This document shows positions 15,048-22,737 of a DNA stretch of 33,056 nucleotides, piece after piece. A program made the position numbers and the translations under genes. The notes beneath the pieces were generated by a model that saw only the letters and a program-made list of their open reading frames with translations, was not told where the DNA came from and searched no databases. Each line of letters opens with the position of its first letter. Positions within the stretch are counted from its first letter, which is position 1. Source of the stretch: Sulfurovum sp. (GTDB taxonomy: Bacteria; Campylobacterota; Campylobacteria; Campylobacterales; Sulfurovaceae); the NCBI GenBank assembly GCA_027049035.1, contig JALTVI010000108.1:1-33056 (forward strand), read 5' to 3'.

Positions 15048-16205
15048 ATGGACAAACTGGCTGTTGTCAAGAACATCATGGAAGAATTTTCCTCTCGAAC
15101 ATGTATATCCGGAGCAGGATGCACCCCAAAACGATATTTGTGGACAGATGTGTTCGCAGTGTGCAATTTTCTTGAACTTTTTCGAAGAACAGGCGAAGAG
15201 CACTACAAAGAAGAGGCGCTGCAGCTTGTCTATCAGGTGCATCATGTTCTGGGGAGACACAGAAGCGATGACAGCAGAAGCGGATGGATCAGTGGTCTTG
15301 ATGAGGAGGAAGGGGAGGTGCATCCGACCATTGGGGGACTTCGAATTGGCAAAAAATTGAATGAAAGAAAAAAAGATGAGCCACAGGATGAGCATCTGGA
15401 GTGGGAACAGGATGGGCAGTACTTCCACTACCTGACCAAATGGATGCACGCTCTGCATCTTGTCACTGAAGAAACACACGATCCCAAATACAGCCGTTGG
15501 GCGCTGGAGCTTGCAAAGACAGCGTATGAGAAGTTCTCTCACCAGACCTATGCGGGTGCAAGACGGATGTACTGGAAAATGAGCATCGATCTTAGTTATC
15601 CGCTTGTCTCTTCCATGGGACAACATGATGCACTTGACGGATATGTTACCTACCTTTTGCTCAAAAAGGACGCCTCTGTAAATGCTGCACTGTCCGGGGA
15701 ATCAAATATTGACAGTGAAATGAAAGGTCTCTACGCGATGGCCCGTCAAATGAGCATGACTACTGATGATGCATTGGGGATAGGTGGACTGCTGAGCGAT
15801 GCAACACTTCTGGTGCAAATGGAACTGACAGATGAGATGTCTGAACTCCTAGTCAGTATGTTGCATGCTGCACGGGAAGGTTTGCTTCGGTTTATGGCGT
15901 CACTGACACTCCGCTATCCTGCGCAGTATCGCCTGGCATTTCGTGAACTCGGCCTAAGCATCGGTTTGCATGGGGTTAGAAAGATGCTGAAGATTCTGGA
16001 AGCGGATGAGAGAATGTTTTCCAACCGGGGCTCAGTAGAGACAGTGCTGAAAGAGCTTGCATCCTATCTGCCTCTTTGTGAATATATCGAGTCCTTCTGG
16101 CTTGCAAGTGAAAACCAGTCAAGCAGTACCTGGCAGGAGCACATGGACATCAATGCGGTGATGCTTGCAACAAGTCTGATGCCCTCAGGTTTTTTACGTA
16201 TATAG
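15048..16205 (+). CDS. Conserved all-helical protein, six-hairpin-barrel-like
   Basis: A 385-aa cytoplasmic protein without signal peptide. It starts at an ATG with AAGGAGG. Helix after helix carries conserved-looking signatures: KRYLWTDVFAVCNFLELF, VHHVLGRHRSDDSRSGWISG, HPTIGGLRIGK, DGQYFHYLTKWMHAL, RMYWKMSIDLSYPLV and SMGQHDALDGYVTYL. The Trp/His/Asp-rich pattern suggests an (alpha/alpha)6 barrel like that of glycosidases and sugar epimerases. I believe these blocks belong to a family found in diverse bacteria and archaea with no known function, but that is from memory. No catalytic residue can be assigned. It has its own strong promoter and lies in the AT-richer segment after tRNA-Ser. Confidence 0.75.
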   Translation: MDKLAVVKNIMEEFSSRTCISGAGCTPKRYLWTDVFAVCNFLELFRRTGEEHYKEEALQLVYQVHHVLGRHRSDDSRSGWISGLDEEEGEVHPTIGGLRIGKKLNERKKDEPQDEHLEWEQDGQYFHYLTKWMHALHLVTEETHDPKYSRWALELAKTAYEKFSHQTYAGARRMYWKMSIDLSYPLVSSMGQHDALDGYVTYLLLKKDASVNAALSGESNIDSEMKGLYAMARQMSMTTDDALGIGGLLSDATLLVQMELTDEMSELLVSMLHAAREGLLRFMASLTLRYPAQYRLAFRELGLSIGLHGVRKMLKILEADERMFSNRGSVETVLKELASYLPLCEYIESFWLASENQSSSTWQEHMDINAVMLATSLMPSGFLRI

Positions 16206-16371
16206 AAAGTGTGGCAGAGTCCCAAGTCCGATATTTGGTGACTATATGGATAGGCAAATGGTGGTTAACTGTATATGCATACCATCGCATGTAAACCGGT
16301 TTCAGGATTTCGGTGCAGTATCAACTGTAAAATTGAAACCGCTATTGCACATTTCAATATCTTGACGTAGC
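16206..16371. other. Gap without recognisable gene
   Basis: I see no gene. An 8-bp inverted repeat CGGTTTCA (16297-16304) / TGAAACCG (16334-16341) is the only structure. No T-run follows it. Confidence 0.5.
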
Positions 16372-16554
16372 TTGGGCATAATCAACGACATTACCGACGA
16401 GTATGCAGTACTGCTTGAACTGCTCCGGCGCTACGGCATGGACAGCAAAACAAGAGCGCGCATCGATGCTTCCGAGGAGAGAGTGGCCGCAAACCTGGTA
16501 TGGGCCAAAGAGATAAAGGCGATGCTCGAGAGTGAAGAGGAGGATTACAGCTGA
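16372..16554 (+). pseudogene. Possible 5'-truncated gene remnant
   Basis: Sixty codons starting at a TTG, with an in-frame TGA at 16363. The product is a charged helical peptide (LLELLRRYGMDSKTRARI, then AKEIKAMLESEEED) with credible protein composition. No ribosome-binding site precedes the TTG and no promoter is evident. It may therefore be the 3' end of a lost gene, or a small gene with a poor start. The only in-frame ATG (16438) would leave 38 residues. Confidence 0.35.
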
Positions 16555-16652
16555 CACAAAAAGCCACAATATTTAGCGTTACGGGTTGATGTTTGGAAAA
16601 ATGGGGGATAAACAGGAGATAAAATTTAAAGAAGTGTAGGGAGTGAATATAC

Positions 16653-16675
16653 AAAAGCCCGTTTGCACGGGCTTC
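16653..16675 (-). terminator. Intrinsic terminator of the superoxide reductase gene
   Basis: AGCCCGT/ACGGGCT (stem 16656-16673) closes a GCAA loop on the minus strand and is followed by TTTTG. It starts 4 bp past the stop codon. Confidence 0.75.
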
Positions 16676-16678
16676 TGA

Positions 16679-17065
16679 TTACTCTGCTACTTCTACTTCA
16701 ACAGGCGTAGATTCCCAGATGCCGTGCTTTGTACAGTATCCATGAGCGATGAGGTTGAGTTTCTTTTTCATCGGTCTGATGAAGAAAGTAACCTGTGCGT
16801 GAGATTTTTCATTCCCGAACGTTCCAGGAACGAATGTTGTCATTGCAAGCTTTGTCTCTCCGTCGAAGAGAGTGATAGACTCGATGTAGTGGTCGAAATC
16901 GTCAGGGTGAGTGTACTCCTGTCCGAGCTGTACGTGTACTTCGAGGATTTCACCTTTTTTCGCTTCACCTTTTACGGTAATGAACGGTGAGTGTCTGTCG
17001 ATGAGGTCTCTTTTTGCCTCTCTGTCAATTTGGCTGATATCTTCATACTTGTGAATAGTTGGCAT
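16679..17065 (-). CDS. Superoxide reductase (neelaredoxin/desulfoferrodoxin family)
   Basis: A 128-aa cytoplasmic non-haem iron protein that reduces superoxide to peroxide. The Fe(His)4Cys site is complete: His25 (RHSPF), His53 (YTHPDD), His59 (DHYIES), Cys111 and His114 (CTKHGIWES). It is the one-iron type; there is no N-terminal CxxC rubredoxin-like domain. In most SORs the first His is preceded by Glu-Lys, the Lys assisting catalysis. Here that position reads Asp23-Arg24. The ATG at 17065 has AAAGGATC; upstream in-frame codons lie in the promoter. It is monocistronic, with GCTATAAT upstream and a terminator downstream. An electron donor is not encoded nearby. Confidence 0.9.
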   Translation of the reverse strand: MPTIHKYEDISQIDREAKRDLIDRHSPFITVKGEAKKGEILEVHVQLGQEYTHPDDFDHYIESITLFDGETKLAMTTFVPGTFGNEKSHAQVTFFIRPMKKKLNLIAHGYCTKHGIWESTPVEVEVAE

Positions 17066-17098
17066 GTTTGATCCTTTTTCATGTGATTTGGTAGGGGT

Positions 17099-17104
17099 AT
17101 TATA
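17099..17104 (-). promoter_or_regulatory. -10 box of the superoxide reductase gene
   Basis: The minus strand reads ATGCTATAAT, 34 bp upstream of the ATG at 17065, in a very AT-rich region shared with the divergent cardiolipin synthase promoter. Confidence 0.6.
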
Positions 17105-17183
17105 GCATAAAAGGTTAACAAATGGGAGTAATATACTCTTATTTGGCATAAATGCTTCCAAAAGTGACATAATATATACATGT

Positions 17184-17189
17184 TATAAT
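17184..17189 (+). promoter_or_regulatory. -10 box of the cardiolipin synthase gene
   Basis: TGTTATAATG gives a predicted start near 17196. That lies just upstream of the GAGG at 17203-17206, implying a leader of only about 17 nt if translation starts at the ATC codon 17213. Confidence 0.55.
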
Positions 17190-17212
17190 GTCTTCAAAAA
17201 ACGAGGTGTACC

Positions 17213-18619
17213 ATCGAACTCTCCGGCTGGTCAATATTCGGTTCCTATCTGTTCCTGTTGCTGGGCGGCATACTGGTTTTTACCGCACTTGGGCACATTA
17301 TCTATCAGAAACGATCCTCTACCAGTATGATCTCATGGATGCTCTTTATTATCTTCGTTCCCTACATCGCTGCACCGCTTTACTTTCTCATTGGTATACG
17401 CAAACGGGACAATACCTATCGGAAGGAGATGGTACAGTTTCCACATATTAAAGAATATGAAGAGTACCATATCTTTGAGACGGAACATGCACTTGCCAAT
17501 ATTCTCAAGAAAAACGGTATTCCTGCCGCAAGCAGGGCCAATAGCTTCAAACTCATTACCAGTGATGTGGAAGCGTATGAGGCAATGATGGAAGCTATCG
17601 AGAATGCGCAGGAGTGTATCGAGATGGCTACCTACGTTTTTGAGTTTGATACGATGACGACAAAGATGGTTGAAGCGCTTACCCAAAAGGCACGTGAGGG
17701 TGTAACCGTGCGTCTGATGCTCGATACGGTCGGCTCTTTGGGGGCTTACCTGCGTCCTGGCAGGTTCGATGCACTCAAAAAGGCGGGAGGAGAGGTCGCC
17801 TTTTTCCTGCCTGTTATGAAACGTCCTTTTCAGAGCTACATCAATCTTCGGAACCACCGCAAAATCTATCTGTTCGACAAGAAGCTGCTGCTTAGCGGCG
17901 GGATGAATCTGAGTAACGAATATATGGGACCGCCTGACGGTACGATGCGTTGGAACGATATGTTGTACCGTTTGGAGGGGCCGGCGGTACAGCACTTCCG
18001 CTCCATCTTCAGGAATGACTGGGAATACGCTACGGGCAGAGAGATAGAACCCAACAGAGCCGTGCAGAAGTACTTCGAGGGTGAGACTCTCGTTCAAGTG
18101 GTTCCCTCCGGTCCTGACATTCCAAAAGATGCCCTTTATGAAGCACTGCTCAATGCCATCTACAGTGCAAAAGAGCGTATCTGGATCGTAACACCGTACT
18201 TTGTGCCTGATGAGAACATCACACAGGCGCTTGTGATCGCTGCGCACAAAGGGGTGGATGTCAAGCTCATTACCCCGAAGAACTCCGATCATATCTTGAC
18301 AGATCTCGTACGTTCTCCCTATATGCGGGACCTGTACGAAAACGGTATTGATGTGGTGCTGTTTGAGGGGGAGATGCTGCATGCCAAGGCGATACTCATC
18401 GACAGCATTGGCGGCATGGTCGGTTCTCTCAACCTTGACAACCGCAGTCTCTTTCTTAACTATGAAGTGGTGACATTTGTCTACTCGCCACATTTCATTG
18501 AGGCACTTGAAGCATGGATGAAGGGCTTGATGGTCACTTCAGTGCGAGGCATAGAATCTCCGGGTAAACTACGGGAGGCTTTCGAAAATATCATGAAAGT
18601 CTTCGCACCGATGGTGTAA
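17213..18619 (+). CDS. cls: Cardiolipin synthase (phospholipase D family)
   Basis: About 468 aa, an inner-membrane enzyme joining phosphatidylglycerol molecules into cardiolipin. Two N-terminal membrane helices are followed by two HKD motifs. Numbered from the TTG at 17258, these are His200/Lys202/Asp207 (NHRKIYLFD) and His375/Lys377/Asp382 (LHAKAILID). The start is odd: the frame is open back to 17189 without ATG or GTG. The only good GAGG (17203-17206) points to ATC at 17213, giving I/M-ELSGWSIFG. The alternative TTG at 17258 has no ribosome-binding site and would cut into the first helix. The EEP gene follows after 3 bp, an arrangement like clsB-ybhP of E. coli. Confidence 0.92.
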   Translation: MELSGWSIFGSYLFLLLGGILVFTALGHIIYQKRSSTSMISWMLFIIFVPYIAAPLYFLIGIRKRDNTYRKEMVQFPHIKEYEEYHIFETEHALANILKKNGIPAASRANSFKLITSDVEAYEAMMEAIENAQECIEMATYVFEFDTMTTKMVEALTQKAREGVTVRLMLDTVGSLGAYLRPGRFDALKKAGGEVAFFLPVMKRPFQSYINLRNHRKIYLFDKKLLLSGGMNLSNEYMGPPDGTMRWNDMLYRLEGPAVQHFRSIFRNDWEYATGREIEPNRAVQKYFEGETLVQVVPSGPDIPKDALYEALLNAIYSAKERIWIVTPYFVPDENITQALVIAAHKGVDVKLITPKNSDHILTDLVRSPYMRDLYENGIDVVLFEGEMLHAKAILIDSIGGMVGSLNLDNRSLFLNYEVVTFVYSPHFIEALEAWMKGLMVTSVRGIESPGKLREAFENIMKVFAPMV

Positions 18620-18622
18620 CCG

Positions 18623-19351
18623 ATGTTTCAGCCCCAACAGGTACATCACACACACTGCTGCAGTGAGAACGGAAATACCCTGCATCACCCGTTTTCACTG
18701 CTGTGTTGGAATGTCTACAAGAAAAACAGAGATGACAAGCGTTTTGCCACATTTTTGCAGAATGTCGATGCCGATCTGCTGCTGCTGCAGGAGGCGGAGT
18801 TCAAGGATGGAGAGCCCTGCAGGGTGGAAGGGTACTCCTATGATGCTGCGGCCAACATCACTTTTGGCACATCAAACTATGGTGTGCTTACAGCAAGTAG
18901 ATACAGTGCCATAGAAACAAAAGCCTACCTCTCGGAAAACCGGGAACTCTTCTTTGCGACCCATAAAAGTCTCCTGTTGAGCCGTTATATACTTGAAGGC
19001 GGCAACTCTCTGTTGGTAGCCAATGTACATGCTATCAATTTTCGGGAGAACAGTGCCTATGGAAAGGAGAAAGAGCGCATACTTAATTTTCTAAGCAGTG
19101 ACACAGGACCACTCATCGTTGCCGGTGATTTCAATGCATGGAATACCGGAAGAGGAAAGAAACTGTTAGAAATTGCCGATTCTCTGGGGCTGAAGCAGGT
19201 ACCGTTAGGCAAGGAGGATGCAGTCAAGTCGATGTTCGGCAAGCCGCTTGACTTCATCTTCTACCGGGGATTGGAACTGTTGGAGTACAGGGTGCTTGAC
19301 GATGGCGGTATCTCGGATCATCGTCCGCTTTTTGCAAGATTTGGTGTTTAG
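18623..19351 (+). CDS. Endonuclease/exonuclease/phosphatase (EEP) family protein
   Basis: A 242-aa protein with the complete EEP metal-dependent hydrolase signature: CWNVYK (Asn30), LLLLQEAEF (Glu57), VANVHAINF (His136), VAGDFNAW (Asp169, Asn171), LDFIFYRG (Asp210) and ISDHRP (Asp232, His233). It has no signal peptide or membrane anchor. The superfamily includes DNases, sphingomyelinases and inositol phosphatases, so the substrate is open. It begins 3 bp after cls and is surely co-transcribed, which favours a phospholipid- or phosphodiester-related role. A short AT-rich stretch with repeated TTATTGG follows its stop codon. Confidence 0.88.
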   Translation: MFQPQQVHHTHCCSENGNTLHHPFSLLCWNVYKKNRDDKRFATFLQNVDADLLLLQEAEFKDGEPCRVEGYSYDAAANITFGTSNYGVLTASRYSAIETKAYLSENRELFFATHKSLLLSRYILEGGNSLLVANVHAINFRENSAYGKEKERILNFLSSDTGPLIVAGDFNAWNTGRGKKLLEIADSLGLKQVPLGKEDAVKSMFGKPLDFIFYRGLELLEYRVLDDGGISDHRPLFARFGV

Positions 19352-19428
19352 TTATTGGTAATTGGTTATTAGTTATTGGGTGTTTTGTCGGGGTCAGGTT
19401 GCACTATTTGCAGAGGAGGGTAGCCACA

Positions 19429-19440
19429 AGGGGTACCCCT
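19429..19440. repeat. 12-bp perfect palindrome between convergent genes
   Basis: AGGGGTACCCCT is its own reverse complement. It lies in the 109-bp gap between the EEP gene and the helicase, together with direct repeats of AGTTATTGG (near 19350 and 19370). No T-run follows, so it is not a convincing terminator. Confidence 0.4.
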
Positions 19441-19460
19441 ACGCGTTAGAATATTGGGAA

Positions 19461-22283
19461 TCAATGCTTCCTGCTGCGACCCCTGTAGCCGCCTCTGTGT
19501 CTGCCACCACCCAAACTGCCGCGTTTTTTGCTGCTGTGGCAGGCATCGCAGATGGAGAAGCGGTAGGAGAAGTCAAGCACCTTGCCGCAGCGGCGGCACT
19601 TTTTGGTGAAGTGCCCCTGACGTAAGGAGTTTTCGATGTAGCTGTTGAGCCTTGCACGTGCTTCGATGGCCTTTTGAGTATCTTTGAAGAGGTCGGGGAA
19701 TTTGAAGCTCAGCCAGAGATAGAGCGATATCTCCCGTACGCGGTCTTCGGCGTTGAGCAGCATGTCATTAGTCTGCGCGAAAGAGGGTAGATCGCGCGGC
19801 GGGATGTAGAGTACTTCGCTGCCCGCTTCGATCTGGCGGATGTAGCGGTGGAAGACCGACTCGATGTAGGGTGAGGAGATGCTTGCCGGCGCACAGCTTA
19901 AGTAGTAGCGTGTACGCAGGTCAAGATCGTACTCGTCGACAATGGCGGCGATTTCGAGCATGCTTTCGATGTTGGCAGCGACAAAGGGCCCGTCAAACTC
20001 CATATTCTCTGCAAAGAAATTCAGAATGGTCGAAATGTTCTCTGTCTCGAGGATCTCCCCGATAAGCAGCACGTGTTCGAGGCTCGCCATAACGGAAACC
20101 GGCAGTTCGATATCGCTTAACGGCGTATGGAAAGTCTTGTCGATCGTCTTCAGCGTATTGTCATCGAGTGCTCCCACGAACCCTTTTTCTTCGATGCCGT
20201 AGCGTCCCGCACGTCCGGCGATCTGCAGCACTTCGGAGGGAGTGAGCTCACGTCGTCTGAGACCGTCGAACTTGTTATCCTTGGCAAAGAGGATGGTTCT
20301 AATGGGCAGGTTGAGGCCCATGGCGATGGCGTCGGTGGCGACAAGCACTTCGCTCTCTCCCTCTCTGAAGCGGCGTGCCTCTTCGCGGCGTACTTCTGGA
20401 GAGAGGTTGCCGTAGACGACAGAGACACGGTATTTTTCGCTTAGCTGCTGCTTGAGGGAAAGTACGTCACGGCGCGAGAAGGCAACGACAGCGGTCTGGG
20501 GTTCTATCTTTTTCATCGGTGTGGCACGCCTCATCACCTCCAGTGGGTTCTTCCGCTCGAAGTGGACCACCTCCAGCGGCTCCTCGAGATATTCACAAAG
20601 CGCTTCGACAGCGTGCAGCGCATCGACCGAACCGGTGAGAATGACTTTTTTGGCAGGTGCCCCGATGAGGGCGTTCGCCCACGCCCAGCCGCGGTCGCGG
20701 TCGGCGATCATCTGGATCTCGTCGATGACACAGACATCCACATCGACACCGGCGTTCATCATCTCGATGGTCGAGCTGATATGCGTCGCCTCCTCATCGA
20801 TGATCTCCTCCTCTCCGGTAATGAGCGAAACGTTGACACCGTCGGCTTTAAGGTTCTCATACCCCTCGAGCGCCAGAAGTCGCAGGGGGGCGAGGTAGTA
20901 GCCGGTGGTCGCCTCTTTGAGTGCTTTGAGTGCGCTGTAGGTCTTGCCCGAGTTGGTAGGCCCTACATGAAAGACAATCTGGCGTTTGAGTTCGCGAGCG
21001 AGAGGAAAGAGGCGTTTGAAGTCACGGATGGTCTTTGCCAGCAGCTCCTCGCGCTTCTGCTTCTCAAGCAGCGGTTTAATGTACTCACTGAAGTGAAAGA
21101 GCACACGTCTCTTTGCTTTCTCTTTAATTCGCAGGGTACGTGAACTCTGTACCTGCGGCGCGATGAAGCGGACGATGAACTCTTCGTAGACACTCTCCTC
21201 AAGGTCCAGTTTTTCTGCCATGATATGCATCTGCTCAAGCAGGTCGTCGACTGCGACACGGAAGTGCGCCAGCAGGTCGTCGTTGACACGGTTGATATCC
21301 TCCTTGACCGGCAGCGGTTCGCTGCGCCAGACGAGGTTGTAGACAAACGGTTTTTCGTAGGAGACAGAGGTGTTGTAAAAGAGCGTCGTGCCAAAAAGGT
21401 CGACAAACTTCTCCTTTTCGATGATGATATGCCCTGTACTCTCGAAGACATCGTATTTGTCGCTTATATTTTTTAATATCTTTTCGATGATGTAGAAAGG
21501 GATAGGCGCGTGGTAGAGCGTCTCATCGGGCGGCATCTTGCGAAGTGCCTGCGCAATCTCCTCTTCGCTCAGCAGAGGATGGGGGCGTTTGTAGAGCGCT
21601 TCGAGGAACACCTCTATCTCTGATTCTTTCTTTTTAATACACGCCTCTTTGATCTGCTCAAGATATGCGATGGTCTCCTCTTCCTCCTTCTCCCAGAGTG
21701 TGTCGAGGGCAATGGGATCGCTGACACAGAGCAGCAGCTTGCTGAAGTCGTGTTCCTTGAGTTTGAAGGTGAAGCTGTGGGTAAACTCTATTTCGTTGAG
21801 CGGGTTGAAGACGATATTGAGCTTTTTCTCAAGCTCTCTGATGCGCTCCTTCATCCGCAGGTAGTGCAGCTTCTTCTCTATTTTTTCCTGGGTGATCTTC
21901 GCACTTTTTGTATCGATGAACGATTCGAGAATAAGATTCTCTTCGTGTTTGGTGTGTTCGACATCTTCAAGAAGATGCAGTATCTTGTCGACCTTGTCCA
22001 GAGGCTGGTTGGATTTTTGTGAATGGATCGCCTTGTGGTTCTGTGTCAGGTAGGAGACGATCAGTTCGCGTGCACCGACCCCTTCTTCGCTCCAGACACG
22101 TCTGAGCGCACGTATCATCTCGTCACGTTCGAAGGAGGGCAGTTGCAGTTCAAGCAGCATTACAAGCTCGAGCAGCTTTTCGTCATCGAGCTGCGCAACC
22201 CCCTCGTCGAAGGGTTTGCCTTTAAAGTAGTTTCGTATTTTGTTGTTGAGTTTTATCAGATATTTTTTTTTCTTTTTTGCCAT
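19461..22283 (-). CDS. Suv3-like RNA helicase with zinc-ribbon and RG-rich tail
   Basis: A 940-aa superfamily 2 helicase. After a long helical N-terminal region come Walker A GPTNSGKT (441-448), the DEIQ Walker B box (521-524), LTGSVDA, and helicase C motifs VATDAIAMGLNL and QIAGRAGR. The C-terminal part resembles the SUV3 domain (LRTRYYLSCAPAS). The end has a four-Cys ribbon (CRRCGK...CDACH) and a Gly/Arg tail (RGGYRGRSRKH). Suv3 enzymes unwind RNA for degradation. I chose ATG 22283 (MAKKKKKYL). There is no Shine-Dalgarno sequence; instead TATAAT lies 6 bp before the ATG, suggesting a leaderless transcript. A TTG at 22316, directly after the upstream stop codon, is the alternative. Confidence 0.88.
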   Translation of the reverse strand: MAKKKKKYLIKLNNKIRNYFKGKPFDEGVAQLDDEKLLELVMLLELQLPSFERDEMIRALRRVWSEEGVGARELIVSYLTQNHKAIHSQKSNQPLDKVDKILHLLEDVEHTKHEENLILESFIDTKSAKITQEKIEKKLHYLRMKERIRELEKKLNIVFNPLNEIEFTHSFTFKLKEHDFSKLLLCVSDPIALDTLWEKEEEETIAYLEQIKEACIKKKESEIEVFLEALYKRPHPLLSEEEIAQALRKMPPDETLYHAPIPFYIIEKILKNISDKYDVFESTGHIIIEKEKFVDLFGTTLFYNTSVSYEKPFVYNLVWRSEPLPVKEDINRVNDDLLAHFRVAVDDLLEQMHIMAEKLDLEESVYEEFIVRFIAPQVQSSRTLRIKEKAKRRVLFHFSEYIKPLLEKQKREELLAKTIRDFKRLFPLARELKRQIVFHVGPTNSGKTYSALKALKEATTGYYLAPLRLLALEGYENLKADGVNVSLITGEEEIIDEEATHISSTIEMMNAGVDVDVCVIDEIQMIADRDRGWAWANALIGAPAKKVILTGSVDALHAVEALCEYLEEPLEVVHFERKNPLEVMRRATPMKKIEPQTAVVAFSRRDVLSLKQQLSEKYRVSVVYGNLSPEVRREEARRFREGESEVLVATDAIAMGLNLPIRTILFAKDNKFDGLRRRELTPSEVLQIAGRAGRYGIEEKGFVGALDDNTLKTIDKTFHTPLSDIELPVSVMASLEHVLLIGEILETENISTILNFFAENMEFDGPFVAANIESMLEIAAIVDEYDLDLRTRYYLSCAPASISSPYIESVFHRYIRQIEAGSEVLYIPPRDLPSFAQTNDMLLNAEDRVREISLYLWLSFKFPDLFKDTQKAIEARARLNSYIENSLRQGHFTKKCRRCGKVLDFSYRFSICDACHSSKKRGSLGGGRHRGGYRGRSRKH

Positions 22284-22289
22284 TGGGGG

Positions 22290-22295
22290 ATTATA
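22290..22295 (-). promoter_or_regulatory. -10 box immediately upstream of the helicase ATG
   Basis: The minus strand reads GGCTATAAT-CCCCCA-ATG. Initiation 6-7 nt after the -10 falls on the A of the ATG or the A before it. GGCTATAAT is the same form seen before folD and before the 79-aa gene at 24201. Confidence 0.5.
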
Positions 22296-22316
22296 GCCAA
22301 ATGTAGTAAACAGCAA

Positions 22317-22643
22317 TCAATCCACCGTCCTGATATCAACCAACTCCACACCCTCACACTCCTTTTTGAGGCGTTTGTGGGTACGTGCATCCTCTTCGGC
22401 AAGATCGAGAAGATCGGCGAAGTCGTTTTTGCTTGCGGTGAAGGTGTAAACCGTTTTGGCGGTTTTGAGGGTGACTGGGATATCCTCTTTGGCACTCACT
22501 TCGATGTTTCGAAGCCCTTTGGCGAATTCGCCTTTGATGGCACGCAGCACCTTTTCATTTGCAAGCAGTTCGCTCAGTGAAATCTCTATGCGTACATCGT
22601 TTTTGCACATTACTGTGTAGCTTACCTCAATTGTACCGTCCAT
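22317..22643 (-). CDS. Small protein of unknown function
   Basis: A 108-aa soluble, mixed alpha/beta protein: strands in TIEVSYTVMC, VRIEISLS and TVYTFTASK, and helices around ANEKVLRAIKGEFAKGL and the acidic/basic C-terminus LAEEDARTHKRLKKE. I recognise no domain. The start at 22643 (MDGTIEVSYT) has AGGAG at ideal spacing. An ATG 15 bp upstream at 22658 has none. It lies directly upstream of the helicase and may be co-transcribed in part. Confidence 0.7.
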   Translation of the reverse strand: MDGTIEVSYTVMCKNDVRIEISLSELLANEKVLRAIKGEFAKGLRNIEVSAKEDIPVTLKTAKTVYTFTASKNDFADLLDLAEEDARTHKRLKKECEGVELVDIRTVD

Positions 22644-22704
22644 TTTTATCTCCTGCATTGATTTATCAAATCGTAACCAAAACGCTACGGAAGTATTTGA
22701 AATA

Positions 22705-22720
22705 TGTCATATTGTCATAT
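22705..22720. repeat. Tandem TGTCATAT repeat
   Basis: Two adjacent copies of TGTCATAT, within which ATATG-T-CATAT is palindromic. They lie 62 bp upstream of the 22643 start codon, where an operator could sit. Confidence 0.35.
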
Positions 22721-22737
22721 TTTGGGAACAAGTTGGC

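Noticed and set aside
14937-15626. A 229-codon minus-strand frame
   Set aside because: It is antisense to the helical-barrel gene and its promoter; the plus-strand gene has a near-consensus promoter and perfect Shine-Dalgarno.
16297-16341. Terminator for the 15048 gene
   Set aside because: The 8-bp inverted repeat has a 29-nt loop, no T-run, and starts about 90 bp after the stop codon.
17333-18493. A 386-codon minus-strand frame
   Set aside because: It is antisense to cardiolipin synthase with both HKD motifs intact; no ribosome-binding site or recognisable motif.
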